A stretch of 64,000 bases of DNA. It comes from Costus lasius (Eukaryota > Streptophyta > Magnoliopsida > Zingiberales > Costaceae). The notes below the pieces were generated by a model. That model ran no database searches and had not been told where the DNA came from. It saw only the letters and a program-made list of their open reading frames with translations. A program made the position numbers and the translations under genes. The stretch covers positions 9,762,001 through 9,826,000 of the forward strand of contig CM050449.1 in the NCBI GenBank assembly GCA_027563935.2. Reading direction: 5' to 3'. Below are positions 22,565-35,146 of the stretch, piece by piece (position 1 is the stretch's first letter; every line of letters begins with the position of its first letter).

Positions 22565-23818
22565 TGTCACGCCCCGGTCGGAACGGTCTAAAAACAACGC
22601 TTATCTGTTGTCTCAGAGCCGTCCGGCGGAACACCGGAACGTGATCGCGCTAGGGTTTCCGGACCGAATTTCGTCCCCAAATTCAAAACCCTAGTTCACG
22701 CTCACTTTTTATCCCTCAAATTACAAGTCTCTCAAAAGAAACCCTAACCCTAATTTGAGAAATCGAGAAAGAATCGAAAACCCCAAATTATAATACCTCA
22801 AATTCGATTTTGACCGAAAGTCAAAATCAATCGCCGATTTAATTTCTGTCGCTGACGTCACGCCTGACGTTAGCCCTGGAAATCTTCGCCGCGCGTCGAA
22901 TTTCGCTCGCCGCTTTTTCGATTTCGATCGCTGACGGAAGTCTTGCGTCAGCGCCCGATTTCGATTTCGAAATCCGATTTCACAGTTGACCAAGTCCTCG
23001 CGCCTTCGTCTCTTTCGCGCACGACGCCGCTGCGTCGTCCGCCGCCGAGTGCCGCCGCACTCCGAACTTCACTGGATCTACTTGGAACGTGCGTCGCGCC
23101 GCCTGCGCTCAGCTCGAGCCGCTCCGACGTCGCTCAGTAGCCGACTGCCAACGAATACGTCGCCGAACCAGAGCCGGAAACAGAGGAGGGAAGGTCGCCG
23201 GAGAAGACAGGTTCGTAGGGGAAAGCTTCATCTTTATTCTCAATAATAAACGAGTACAAAACCCCTCACCTCTCCTCGTCGCTCTTCCTCACGCCGGCGA
23301 CGATCTCACTCTCGTCGCCGTTCACAGAAACGCTCGTTCGCTCGCGTTCCGTTCGCCGTTCGTGTGATCTCCCTCCGAGCTCTCCTCTCTGCTCGTCGAA
23401 GATCTCCCTTCGTTGAGCTTTATAGAGAAGCCGCTGCTTCTCTTCTTCTCCGCGGCGACCGCGTCGCCCGCGGACTCCATCCGCTTCGTTCGGCGCCGTC
23501 GTTCGAATCCCGTGTCCGAAGCATACGGAGGGGAAGGCGATGCTGAGCTTCATTTTGAAGTCGTCCACGGCTCCCGATTCTTCTGCGTCCGAGGACGTCG
23601 CCCAGCCGCCAGCTTCGTGCCCTCTGCGTCGCCCACCTGAAGACGACGCTGCGTCCGTTTCTTCCGCAGCAACGCGTGCGTCCCGTTTCCTCCGTTTCGA
23701 GATTCGATTTCGTAACGAAATCCGAATCTCGAATTCCTTTTACTGCTGTCGTCCGAGTCTTGGGCTTGGGTCCAGCCCAATCTCCTCTGGGCTGAACCGG
23801 GAAGCCCAGGGCCTAACA
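22565..23818 (-). repeat. 5' LTR of element 2
   Basis: Right-hand LTR on the plus strand; in element orientation it is the 5' LTR and would drive transcription leftward. Same length as its partner and the same motif order: TATAAAG near 23417, AATAAA near 23230, TGACG cluster near 22850-22990, telobox cluster near 22685-22752. Confidence 0.9.
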
Positions 23819-23823
23819 CTTAC

Positions 23824-26800
23824 TAAGTATTCTTCTCCACATAACTAATATCCAATTGTGAGGGAATAAATTATTTTTCACAATAAAATATTTTAAAATA
23901 ACTTTTTATTCTTTTAAGAACATTAGTAAATCGGTATTATCTTTTACCAAATTCTTAAGTTTATTATTACAACTGTATAATTACCAAGTCCATACTTAAT
24001 GGAGCACTTATATGCTTCTTATTCCCATTAAAAAATTATGGACGGTATAAATCAATGATATTAATCTAAATAACAATATTTTTTGTACTATTCAACTAAC
24101 AGTGTGTATCTTAATACTCCTGTTCATATCGTATTCAAATATCGGATTTTATAAATGACATGATTTGGGAAGTTGACTTGCCAACGACAAATGGACAAGA
24201 CTTGCCTAATGCAACAGGTGATACATGAAACTAGTTGATGTAGAGTCAACTTCTCATCATGCATAACTTGCATGAACAGTTTGACCTAGTCTCAAACTTT
24301 CGTGTACGAAAATGCACCCAGCAACCCTGAACTTTCAAATACGAGTCAACCCTAATTTCCTTAACATTAAGAATTGTATTTTGGTTGGTCCAATTTACTG
24401 TAGCTATCAGCTGCATTCATCTTCCCTTTCATAAATTTTTCCCCCTTTCGGCAAGGTTGACGTTGCATTAATCTCCGTGGCCAATGGTAAGCGATTCCCA
24501 CTACTTTTGGTTTGGCCCTCTCTGTTAGTGTGTCTGCGTCCTACTGCATATATATTATTATTACTGCGATAAGAAAAAGAACCACTAGAACTTAGATTTG
24601 AGTGTGCGCCATTAATGGTAACTACACCCCGATTACGACAAATTAAAGTATTAATTTAGCTAAATGAGGCATCTTTTGCGTCGTCGTGCATGCATGGTTC
24701 AGTATTTCTAGTATAGATCAGATCTAGCAGGAATCCAAGTGCATGCATCTTTGTATATCCTGCTGTAAGTGGCGTTTACTTAACTCTTGATCAATTTGTC
24801 TACCAATACTCCTCATGTGGCATTGCCAGGTCCGGTTCACGGATTCCCTTGGAAAGTCAACATACTCCGGAGATTGGATGCAAAAATGAGAGTCCGCGTC
24901 ACATCGAGGTCAAAGATTCGCCGTGGAGTCGTCTCTTGGGAATCCATGACTTGGAGACCCGTTCTGCGTTTACCTGTCACCTCGTGAGTAATGGAATGGA
25001 ATGGACTGCCGAGTCTGAACGTCTTATCCACTGAACGGGCGGGATTCGCCGAGTGTCCAACCAAGCTGAAGCAGCTCGTGGATTCGCAGAATCCAGCAAA
25101 AAACTGAAGCAGCTCATACGCGGGACAGGGACTTGAGTCTTGACAAGTCAATCTAACTACCCAGGTTGTTCTTGGAGGCGGACTAATCCACTTGGTCAGA
25201 TTGAATTCCTTGACATTTTCAAGAGCACAGATTTTTATTTTCGAGTTGAGGTGTGAAATAGAACATGAAATCGGATCCAAAAGGGGAAAAAAAAATAAAA
25301 TGTAAAGTGTTTTTTTTCCGCGAAATTCAGCAGCGATGTAACAGAACTCAACGTTCGCGTTCTCTGAAGTTTTCGCTTGTTTCACACAAATCATTTCACA
25401 TGAAAGGAGATGCGGCTTGGCCAAGCAGCTTTCAATCCAAGCAGCTGTATCTAATTAAGGTAGTCCCTCTCACCCGATTCAAAAATTTTCCTTTTTTTTA
25501 TTTAATATTTTTTTCAGTCACCGCTTGACCACAAATATAATACTAATTAATACCTTGCATGTGATTCTTTCTTATCTGGATCGCCCTTAATTAAGTTATA
25601 TATATAGGCAAGTGCTGCCTTTTTAAAGAGTGCTAGTGTTAAACTAACTAAATACTGAAGGGCTTGAGTTAAGTTTTGATCATGTACTTAATTAGTGGCA
25701 GTTTCACACACACTTCTATTGGGCGAAATCTATCAGCTCAGCTTATGTGACGAACGGCGACTTGACTTGACTCTGAACATTTGTATTTATGATGTATGGT
25801 CGGCACGATTCCTGTTCCTGGTCAACGGTCAATTTCTTCTAGACGTCTGATTCATTACTGAGTCTTGAGAAAAAGAACTTTCAAAGCATTACCGACATGA
25901 TATGAAGAACGTTCACTAAATTTATGCGGGTGTTATTTTGATTAGACGGCGCGCTCACTCACACCTGCAAATTGCAATCTAAATAATTCCAAAATTAACT
26001 ATTAACTTAATCTTGATCGTGAAAGAGACACGCATAGTTTTGATCAGTGTGAATTAAAAACTAATTACGCTGACATGCAGAAACAACCAACACTTTGTGG
26101 TCAGTAATGACAGTTTTTAATTTTTTATTTAGTGATTTAATGATTTTTAAGCGTATTAAGTATACCTTCATTAACGACTGTCTTAATATACAATCAGATA
26201 CTGTCACCTTCAAGGCTTCTACTTCTGGACGAATTCCCAAGTGGTTCATACTTTATATACAGTAGTTTTAGATTACATTGTTAGAACTTCAAATGTTGTA
26301 AGTTGTTTATAAAAAAACTGTTTGGGATGAAATTGAATCTGTGTCCGGATTGATTTCTGAAAAATTTTTGGTTTATTTGAAAAACTTTTGCGAGTATCAA
26401 AGACTTGGACTTGTCGACAATCAGATAAAATCAAACTACACGTAATATCAATTAAATAGACAAATCGACTCAGCCTAGTCTTGGTCAACTCCATCCAGAT
26501 TGTTAGAAGGGCAGGAGGGGTAGCTAGATTTTTTTGTGTCAGAAATTAATGTGTCTGATCCGAAAAGGGAAAAAAAGAGGTATGTCGAGTGGAGGGTAAA
26601 ATCATCTTCAGCTACTCGTTGGGGAAAAACAGAAAGCGCTACATTTTTACTGTGCATCTGAGAAAGATCAAAACCTTTTCTTTCGCAAGATGGAGCAGCC
26701 ATCCTTGCTTGCTTCGTCGAACCAAAGCCAAGCAAAAGTCAACAGCACGTATGCGAGGAGGAAGGAATAATCAAATAATTTCCTTCCAGTTTGCGCTCTG

Positions 26801-26982
26801 CATCGTCTTCTACCCTTTAAAACCAAAGGCCAGCTACTCTCCTTCCGTGGCCCGTCATTCCCTTTACAGAGATTTTGTCTCTGTCCCATCCCTCCCCTAC
26901 CCTCGCCCTTTTGCGCCATCTTGTACAGTGCAGGCCGTACGAAAAGGATACACCAGTATAGTAGCGGTTTAAACGGCGGCGC
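23824..26982. other. Intergenic, NPR1 upstream region
   Basis: AT-rich with no recognisable gene. A 195-codon minus-strand frame (24837-25424) has no domain and is not called. WRKY-type W-box cores (TTGAC plus C/T, either strand) are frequent: 24173, 24855, 25762, 25767, 25820, 25827, 26483 and 26738. Many lie in the 1.3 kb before the NPR1 start. Confidence 0.5.
25762..25772 (+). promoter_or_regulatory. Tandem W-box upstream of NPR1
   Basis: CTTGACTTGACTCTG contains two TTGACT W-box cores five bases apart. The same TTGACTTGACT arrangement is the WRKY-binding cluster described in the Arabidopsis NPR1 5' region. Here it lies about 1.2 kb before the NPR1 ATG. The motif is seen; WRKY control is inferred. 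Confidence 0.5.
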
Positions 26983-29900
26983 ATGGAGTTCAGCAGTCTA
27001 ACGGCCGCCACCGCGTTCTCGGACTCCGACAACAGCAGCAGCGTCCACTTCGCCGGCGAAGCCGGGGCAGTTCCGGATCCATCCCCCGTAGCCGAGGTGG
27101 AGGCCCTCCGCCGCCTCTCCGACAACCTCGGCACCGCCTTCCTGTCCTCCGACTTTGAGTTCCTCGCGGACGCCTGCATCATCGTTGGCTCTCACGCTGA
27201 CGGCGCGGCGCCGCCGCGCGAGGTAAGGGTGCACCGGTGCTTGCTTTCTGCTCGGAGTCCCTTCTTCCGGGAGGAGTTCGCGAAGCGGGGGAAGGATTCG
27301 TCGCCGCTGCCGGTTACGGTGGAGCTGAGCGAGCTGGTCAAAGGATTCGAAGTCGGGTACGACGCCTTGACGGCGGTGCTCGGGTACCTCTACACGGGGA
27401 AGGCGGCGCAGCTGCCCAAGGAGGTGTGCGTGTGCGTCGACGAGGCTTGCCGGCACGAGGCGTGCCGGCCAATGGTTGATTTCATGGCCGAGGTGCTATA
27501 TATATCCTTCGTCTTTCAAATCTACGAGCTTGTCAACCTCTTCCAGGTTAGCTAATGGACTTCCTGGATCCGTGTTTTGCCCTATTGCCGTTACTCACAA
27601 ATTTTGTGGTTTCGTTGGCGTATTGAGCTATAAATTTCACTACAAACTGTGTTCTTCATGAGGATTCTATGCTGTCCTGTTTACGTGAGCATGATTTACG
27701 AGATCATCCTATAAACTTTGAGCTCTTGTTGAGTAGCAAGATAAATCATATTACTGACCAACTATTTGTGTGAGACCCAGAGGTCTAATCCCCGTGAACA
27801 CTGGTAGATAGATTAGCCATATAGCTTTGCTACCTTGCATGCCAGTGAGACGAAGACAAATCTTTTTACTAGCGAAGTAAGCTTCCAGGTGTTAAATTAT
27901 GAAGTAGGACGAGCACTTACGTCTCACATGAAAAGATTTATGAACCCAAAACATTATATAAGATTAGTCATTTATTTGGGCACTAGGTTCAGGTGGAAAG
28001 GCATAGTGTATACCATGGATCATGCACTCATCATTTGAACTTTATCCATGGCTTTTCTTGGGTTACCCCTTTGTGTATAACTAGCAACTTGACATTGGAT
28101 CATGCACTCATCACTTTGCTATGGATTTCAATTGTGTCTCTTCTAGGATCCCTCCCCTACGGCTATGAAGTTGTTTGAAAGTACTATTGTACGAAGAAGA
28201 TTCCTAGGCCTCCAACTAGGGTTATCAACCTATGAAGGAAACTACAAGTAAACCCTTTGATTAGTTTGTTACAGGGTTGATATGAGCTTATGGAAGGCAA
28301 CCAACCTCCTCAAGTCCAGAGCTGAACTCTAAAAGAAAGAAATTCTTAGACGCAAATGATGATATCATGGCTAACCAAAGTAGTGCTCTATTCATGAACA
28401 ATTTTAATTTCTTATCACCTATCATCAGATGATTTTCCTATAAGAATCGCATGCTAATGCATTAGCAAGCTGATATCAATGAATCATTTGAACATTGGAT
28501 AAGGAGTACCATGGGCCCTTTTTCCTGCTTGGAGGTCGTCTAAATGTATCTTAATCTCATGGTACTCTCGCTTTGTCAAGGCTAAGGTAATTATTCTTTG
28601 TCAATAAATTATGACCTTCATGGTGCTTTTTGACAATGATTATCCATGACTTCTATCCTTTAAGTATGCTATTACTAATCTTATTAATCAAATTTTTTTA
28701 CGGATTCTTTTTCTATCCTCATTTTTACTCTTATTTCATTATTGATTATTGGTGAGTTTAGTAATTGTTTTGTTTCTAGATGATAAAAAAGGGTATCACC
28801 CTTTTCTCATATGGTTTTGACTTCTACTTCCCCTAATTTTATTAGAAACAATGAGCTTTCCAATCTTGGGTTTTCTTACGCTCCAAGTACTTACATCACA
28901 ACCATAAGGAGGCCAACATTCATCTTTATTTGTTTTGGTTGTGCTTTTACATACTCTTCTTAGCTCAATATCTTCGATGACTCTTCAATTATGCACCTCG
29001 GTATATCTGTCTTTGGCCATACTCCTCTGTTGTCCATGTACAATCATTGCCTTGTTTGTACTCATTCATTTCAGTTTTAAAATTTTTGAATATAACATGA
29101 TTAAATTTCTCCACTATTAAAGCATTGTAAGATCTGGGGCTTGTCTTCTTCCTTTGGCATTCTTCTAATATTAGAAGATTTAGAATCCCTATTTCTACTT
29201 GAAACCACCTTGACCTGAGTTTCTAAGAAGATAATCTTTTGCGGTTTAATTTTAAATTACAGCTCTCTAGTCTAGAAGTGATGTATTTGTGGCCTTAGCC
29301 AGGGGAGGAAATTTTACTTTATTCTTTCTACAACATATATCAAACCTTAAAGCCTACGCCATTACTAAATGCAAGTAGATCCACTATGATGATCATTATT
29401 TTGTCTACTGTTGTAAAACTAGTACCATCAATTGTAGAATTAGTAAAAAGATTTGTCGCGGTGATACTTTCCTAACTGACTAGGTTGATCTTATGAAGGC
29501 TTTCATGTCTATCAAAATTTATGGTCTCCTCATCTTTGTTCTTACATAACCATTTTTTAGTTAGATTTTTTGATAATCAACACTGCTTTGTGGAGACATC
29601 TTGCTAATTGGAGGAGATCTGGTATGCTATTCCTTAATGAATAATGAGAAAGTCTGACCTAATGACTTTACTGAGAATTATATAAATACTATTACAATCT
29701 TCTCCCTCTCCGTTAAATTAGATTTTAATCAATTCCACATAGAGGCTATTTTCCTAAAATGATTGGAATTTGACCTTTATAGCCTTCTGTTCCAAAAAGG
29801 AAAAACCCTTCACTGGTTAAGGACTTTAGACCTTTTCTCTTTATACAATGGTAACTACATATTTTGACTAAGGTTACTGATAAACACATTAAATTGCTTG

Positions 29901-32900
29901 TTGATTGGATTATTATTAAGGGAAGTTGGCCTTCATTAAAGTAAGCAGCATGCATAATAACATTTTGGTTGCTCAGAAAATTGCTCACTTTAACCACCTC
30001 CCCTATGGTAAATATCCTTATATTATGATTTAGATTGATATTGAGAAGACTTATTATGACTGGCTTGGTTTGCATCAAGTATACCTAGGTTCAACTGATT
30101 TTCCTCTTATGTAGATCAATTGGGTTATTTCTTGTATTTCTTCTACCTCTTTCTCTTATCCCATTAATATGTCATACCTAAATTCTCTGGTGTGTTATTC
30201 ACTAGGGCATCCTTTTTCCCCTTATCTATGTGCCCTTGTTCCCCGACCCTTTATTATTCTAATTAATGCTGCTTTTGATAAAACCTATTATCCTCCTAGA
30301 CCTCCCAAAGCTTTCTAGGGACAACTTGGGGGGACTGACATTGTTATTCATGATGTATGCGGCTCAATTCTCCTTGCTAGTTTCTTCCTTTTGGTTTAGT
30401 TCTATTCTTCATGCTGAAATGCTCGCAATCAAAGCAAGGATCTGAAAACCGACGGTCAGTTTTACCAGTCCGTCGGCCGACCGATCTCGGAACCATGGTC
30501 GGAGGACGGTCGGACCACAGACGGCGGCGGACGGCAAGGTAGTGGCGGCTGAAGGCGTAGCAGGCGGCGGACGGCAAGGTAGCGGCGGCTAAAGACGTAG
30601 CAGGCGGCGGACGACAGAGGCGGGAGGTTGGCGGCAGCTGCCGGAAGCTTCGTTCGAAGCATCTGGCGGCGCCGGAAGCTTCGTTCGAAGCATCCGGATG
30701 AAGCTTCGTTTGGTTCCGCCGCCTCCGCTCGCCCCGTCGCCCGCCTAGGGTTTACGGTTCCACCGGACGAACCGCCCGGTACCATTCCGTCCGGCGGCCG
30801 GAACGGATTTTAGATCCTTGAATCAAAGTTCTATGAACGTTATTTGCTTTTTTTGTGTTAATATTGAACTTGAATTTTATTCAGCACTCTCACCAACTCA
30901 ATGCAAATGTTCTACCTGTATGGATCCTGAGAATATGTTATTTGACATCTAAATGTTAATCTTGAAACTTTCATTTTTCACCAAGTATATTTTTTCCGTG
31001 ATGCAATTCTGACTGCAAATGATTATATAATATAACATTCAGATAATCATGTTTAAATTCTCATTCCGATTAGACATGTTCCTGATATCAACATGCTTAT
31101 ATTGTTATTATTATCATCTCATCTAAGTGCAAATTTTCAGCTGAACTGTTTAACAAATATGCTGCAGTTTGAAGGTGCATTATAGGCTTTATAGCTAAGT
31201 TATAGGAATGTAGACTTGAAGTCAACTTGATAAATTTAGAACTTGGTTAAAGAAAACTGAAGAAGGAACCATATCATCAATTATTCAATAACAGTCGAAT
31301 GTTCTTGAGGAAAATGACTTTCTATTGAACTATTTAGTCTGCGTTTCTATTTCAGATTGACCAAGGCCTTGTAATGGTGTCACGGTAAAGACTAGAATTG
31401 ACGGCATTGACCTTTTGAAACAAATATATATTTTGGAACTGATAGTTTATAATCAGGCTTGTGTTTTTATTATTACACATCTGATAAACTGGTACTGGAA
31501 GTATTTCTAGTTAGTAAAGTGAAGCACAATATCTTGTATACATCTACAAAAAAAAAAAGAAGAGCATTTCAAGTGGCCAGGTAAAATTAGTGGCCCAGTG
31601 CATCAGGATCCTGTCAATATGAATCTTGGAAGGTCAACGACCTTACATTTGCAAGAAGAGAGTAAAAGAGGAGAAATCACATGACTGCTACTTTGCAACA
31701 TAATATAACCACTTGATGATTCACATGTAATCTATATTCCAGTTGATTGGGTGGCTTCACATAGGTAGCTTCTGATGCAGAAAATATATTGTATTGCCCT
31801 TGAACGGCAGGAAAGAACTTTTTTTTTGACATAGACAAGTTAAGTAATTAGAGTAGGGTTTGACCCCAAGACTTTATTATCAACAATTAAGGTCCAGTTG
31901 AACTAACTGACACTCTCAAGGAGCGCACTATTCTGTCGCCTACTAATACCTATTTTTAGAGAGTTCCACCCTTACTGGGAGGACCCTAGGAAGAGAAATT
32001 TAATCATTCTGGATTAAACTTAGAAAGGGTTATTTTGGTATGAGAAGTTTCATGACGTGTTTTCATTCATAAATATATCAATTTTAGGATTATCAAAACA
32101 TGGTATGCGCATTCTATTGAGTCTTCGATATCATCTCTATGACCCCAAGGAGAGAAATTTAATCATTATGGATTAAACTTAGAAAGGGTTATCTTGGTAT
32201 GAGAAGTTTCATGACGTGTTTTCATTCATAAATACATCAATTTTAGGATTATCAAAACATGGTATGAGCATTTCTATTGAGTCTTGGATATCATCTCTGT
32301 TAACAGAAACTGCCTTAGTGCTTGTCCAATTTAATTTATGAAAAATGACATTCATGGATGAATTTGTTTTCTGTTAATTTTCCTTGAAACGATATAAACC
32401 ACCAGTTTTCTTCGTTGCAGCGGCACCTTCTTGATATTATTGAGAAAGTGGCAATAGATGACATACCAATGATTCTATCCACTGCAAAATTATGTGATAA
32501 GTTATGCGGCAATTTGCTTGATAAGTGCATAGATATTGTAATCAAGTCAGAACTAGATGTCATAACTATGGAGAAGACAATGCTTCCTGATATAGTTAAG
32601 CAAATTATGGATTCGCGAAAGACTTTGGGATTGCTATGGCCTGAAAGCAACACATTTCCTGATAAGCATGCTAGGAGAATTCATAGAGCTCTCGACAGTG
32701 ATGATGTTGAATTAGTAAGAATGCTGTTGAAGGAGGGAAATACAACAATTGATGATGCCTGTGCGTTGCATTATGCAGTAGCATATTGTGACTCAAAAAT
32801 AACAACAGAGCTCTTAGACCTTGCACTTGCAGATGTTAATCACAAAAATTTGAGAGGTTACACTGTGCTTCACATTGCTGCAATGCGTAAGGAACCTAAG

Positions 32901-34640
32901 ATCATTGTTTCGCTTTTAACAAAGGGTGCTAGGCCATGTGATCTAACATTAGATGGCAGAAAAGCACTTCAGATCGCCAAGAGACTGACAAGGTCTGTGG
33001 AATATCTTAGATCAACTGAAGAAGGGGAAGCATCTCCAAAGAGTCGTTTGTGTATTGAGATATTAGAGCAAGCTGAAAGAAGAGATCCACAGGTAGGTGA
33101 AGCTTCTGTTTCACTAGCAATTGCTGGTGATGATATGCGGGGAAGATTGCTGTACCTTGAGAATCGAGGTGATCCCTTTTGGTTCCCTTCTAGTTCTCTG
33201 CATTTATTCTATTTACTTTGGTTCTCTTTTCTTGGTGTTTTTCTATATGGTTCCCTTCTAGTACTTTGGTTCTGGTTTGAGACTAGACCGGTACACTACA
33301 CCAGTATGAGACTAAAAGTTATAGACCAAGATTTTAAACCTGCTTACTGAAATAACCAAGCAGTATTCAATTATAAGATTTACTATAGTTAACCTTTTTG
33401 TCCGGTTGTTGCAAATTGCTATGCTTTATTATGTTAAATATATCGACATATTTTCAGAATATAAAGCTGATTATTAGAATACATTCCTTTCAAGTGTATT
33501 TCTCAAAGGATATCTTTTTCTTATAATCTCATTATTTTTGTTTTTGCATGGTTGTCTAGTTGCTTTGGCAAAACTACTATTCCCCATGGAGGCAAGAGTT
33601 GCTATGGACATTGCCCAAGTTGATGGAACTTTAGAATTCACCTTAGGATCAACTTCCAACATTTCTACTGGAAATGAAAGGTCTGCAATGGATCTAAATG
33701 AGGCACCATTCAAGATGAAGGAAGAGCATCTAACACGAATGAGAGCACTTTCCAGGACAGGTATTTCTTGTATCATTTACTTTGATTGTTTTGGTGTTTT
33801 TTATATCGCTATACAGTAGTAGTGAGAAACCTTTCCTCTTTTGCGTATGTATGTAAATTAGGTGAGTGAAATTAATAGGTGTTTAGTAAATGCTTGATGC
33901 TTCATTGTTACAAAGAGGTTGACATATCTAGTGTTTTTTTTAATAACAATTTAGTTTAGTGATTTAAATTTCCTTTTGTATCAGCTAACATGGAATGCTA
34001 TGAACAAGTACAACAAGACATTGATTCATGTATAAATTTCTGCATAGTTTTTCTATCCGAAGTTTGGAGTTTCATAATTTCATGCCAAACCAAATACCAA
34101 AACATCAAAATTCCATATTTTTTTAATAAGACTCATTTTAATTTCTATTATTTTATGTTTTCCTTCAAACAAAGTTATTAATAGATATAAGATTACAATT
34201 AAATTATTTTTTTAGTATTTTATATTTTTATACTATTGTAACAACTAGAAAAAAAAAAACATACATGAAAATTTGGTTTAAACAAAACTGAATTGCAATT
34301 TTTTAATTTTTTTTGTGCCTCAGTTTTGCATTACTTTTTGAGTATTCTTTGCTATTCAAGAGGCTCACTGTGATAACATTAATTGTAATGCGCAGTGGAA
34401 CTTGGGAAGCGATATTTCCCGCGGTGCTCAAAAGAGATCGATAAGATGATGGATGATGATACAATAGAGCTCAGTGGTCTTGCTCACAATACTTCGGAGG
34501 ACAAGAAGAGGAGATTTCTTGAGTTACAGGATGTGCTGTCAAGAGCATTCACCGAGGATAAAGAGGAGTACAACAAGTCTGCTGCCTTGTCTTCCTCGTC
34601 GTCTTCGACATCTGTTGCGATTGCTAGAACTAGGAGATGA
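26983..34640 (+). CDS. NPR1: NPR1, salicylic acid receptor and immune co-activator
   Basis: Nuclear/cytosolic regulator of systemic acquired resistance that binds salicylic acid and TGA bZIP factors. Four exons with GT-AG introns: 26983-27546, 32421-33168, 33560-33760, 34396-34640; 585 residues, close to the usual length. BTB/POZ domain at about 58-185, with the family motif VHRCLLSARSPFF (83-95; Cys86 matches the conserved redox Cys82). C2HC zinc finger VCVCVDEACRHEAC (148-161). Exon 2 gives the BACK-like region and ankyrin repeats (DDACALHYAVAYCDS, NLRGYTVLHIAAMRKEP) and ends at LENR. Exons 3-4 hold the NPR1-like C domain, including VELGKRYFPRCS with the Arg linked to salicylate binding, and a Ser-rich basic tail. 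The VELGKR..PRCS and EDKEEYNKS-type ends favour NPR1/NH1 over NPR3/NPR4. The residue equal to Arabidopsis Cys156 is Arg157. Intron 1 is unusually long (4,874 bp) through insertions. Confidence 0.95.
30030..30345 (+). pseudogene. Decayed LINE reverse transcriptase in NPR1 intron 1
   Basis: Broken frames contain fragments typical of plant non-LTR reverse transcriptases: IDIEKTYYDWL (family IDLEKAYDRL), INWVISCISSTSFSYPIN (family I..CI.S.SFSVLVNG) and GHPFSPYLCALVPRP (family GDPLSPYLFVLCMER). Order and spacing fit the palm/fingers region. Stops (for example TAG at 30114) rule out function. The element lies in the same sense as NPR1, and neighbouring sequence from about 28300 may belong to it. 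Confidence 0.6.
30435..30820. mobile_element. GC-rich TIR element (MITE) with 8-bp target duplication
   Basis: Termini CAAGGATCTGAAAACCG and CGGATTTTAGATCCTTG are inverted repeats (15 of 17 bases). A perfect 8-bp duplication AATCAAAG flanks them (30427-30434 and 30821-30828), as expected for hAT-type transposition. The 386-bp body is GC-rich in an AT-rich intron. It contains a roughly 40-bp unit repeated just over twice (about 30520-30625, around GCGGCGGACGGCAAGGTAG) and a 31-bp unit repeated twice (30641-30697, around GAAGCTTCGTTCGAAGC, itself palindromic). No transposase. Confidence 0.8.
31982..32300. repeat. 159-bp tandem duplication in NPR1 intron 1
   Basis: Two adjacent copies starting at 31982 and 32141, each with AGAGAAATTTAATCATT followed by GAGAAGTTTCATGACGTG. 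They differ at only a few positions. The second copy ends about 120 bp before exon 2. Confidence 0.85.
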
Positions 34641-35146
34641 CCAGGATGCGATTGTTGCCGCCTTATCTTGTACACTTGTTTTGGTTTCTTCGATTTATGT
34701 TTCTCTTGAATCACCAATTGGTCGGGCTGTAACATGCCCTTTTTGGCAATGCACAGTTCGTAGTTTGCCTTTTCTCTCTCTTGTTGGATGCTTGACATTC
34801 TATTTCGTCTGAATATAAATTCTTCAGAAGGTGTATCACATCTTATAAGCTTTATTCTAAATCCGGGCCAAAAGCTTGGTGTTCAAGAAAAACTCAAATG
34901 AGCTTAGTTCTTGAAGATCATTAGACTCAGCTCCAAGCAACCACGTACAATGCTGAAAGAATTGGCCGGTGAAAGAAATTAGTAGAGCAGGTGAAAGAAA
35001 ACAATATACTTGCAAAAGAAAAGTTCGGCATCACTAGTAAAGTGCTGCAGTAAACGGCAAAAACTGAACATTTGTACTGCTTGAAGTATACAGCTTATCT
35101 GAAAAAGAATGCCTCAATGAATCATAAAGGCTGTTAAAAAAAATGG
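34641..35146. other. NPR1 3' UTR and spacer
   Basis: Probable NPR1 3' UTR, then AT-rich spacer. No open frame of interest. Confidence 0.4.

Larger units (their letters stand above)
19699..23818 (-). mobile_element. Gag-only LTR retrotransposon, element 2, complete and young
   Basis: Two 1254-bp LTRs (19699-20952 and 22565-23818) differ by about seven bases by eye, roughly 0.6%. Direct 5-bp duplications CTTAC flank the element (19694-19698 and 23819-23823). Read on the minus strand it starts TGTTAGGCCC and ends GGGGCGTGACA, with the primer-binding site GGTATCAGAGC at about 22551-22561 and a purine tract GGGCCGGGGAGAA before the 3' LTR. The 1612-bp interior encodes only Gag. With no pol gene it must have been copied by enzymes from another element. 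It is the best reference copy of this family in the window. Confidence 0.95.

Noticed and set aside
24837..25424. 195-codon minus-strand open frame upstream of NPR1
   Set aside because: No recognisable domain, atypical composition, and it lies in an intergenic region. A chance frame is more likely than a gene.
26283..26494. Minus-strand frame near NPR1 as a small gene
   Set aside because: AT-rich, no motif, and positioned within the presumed promoter.
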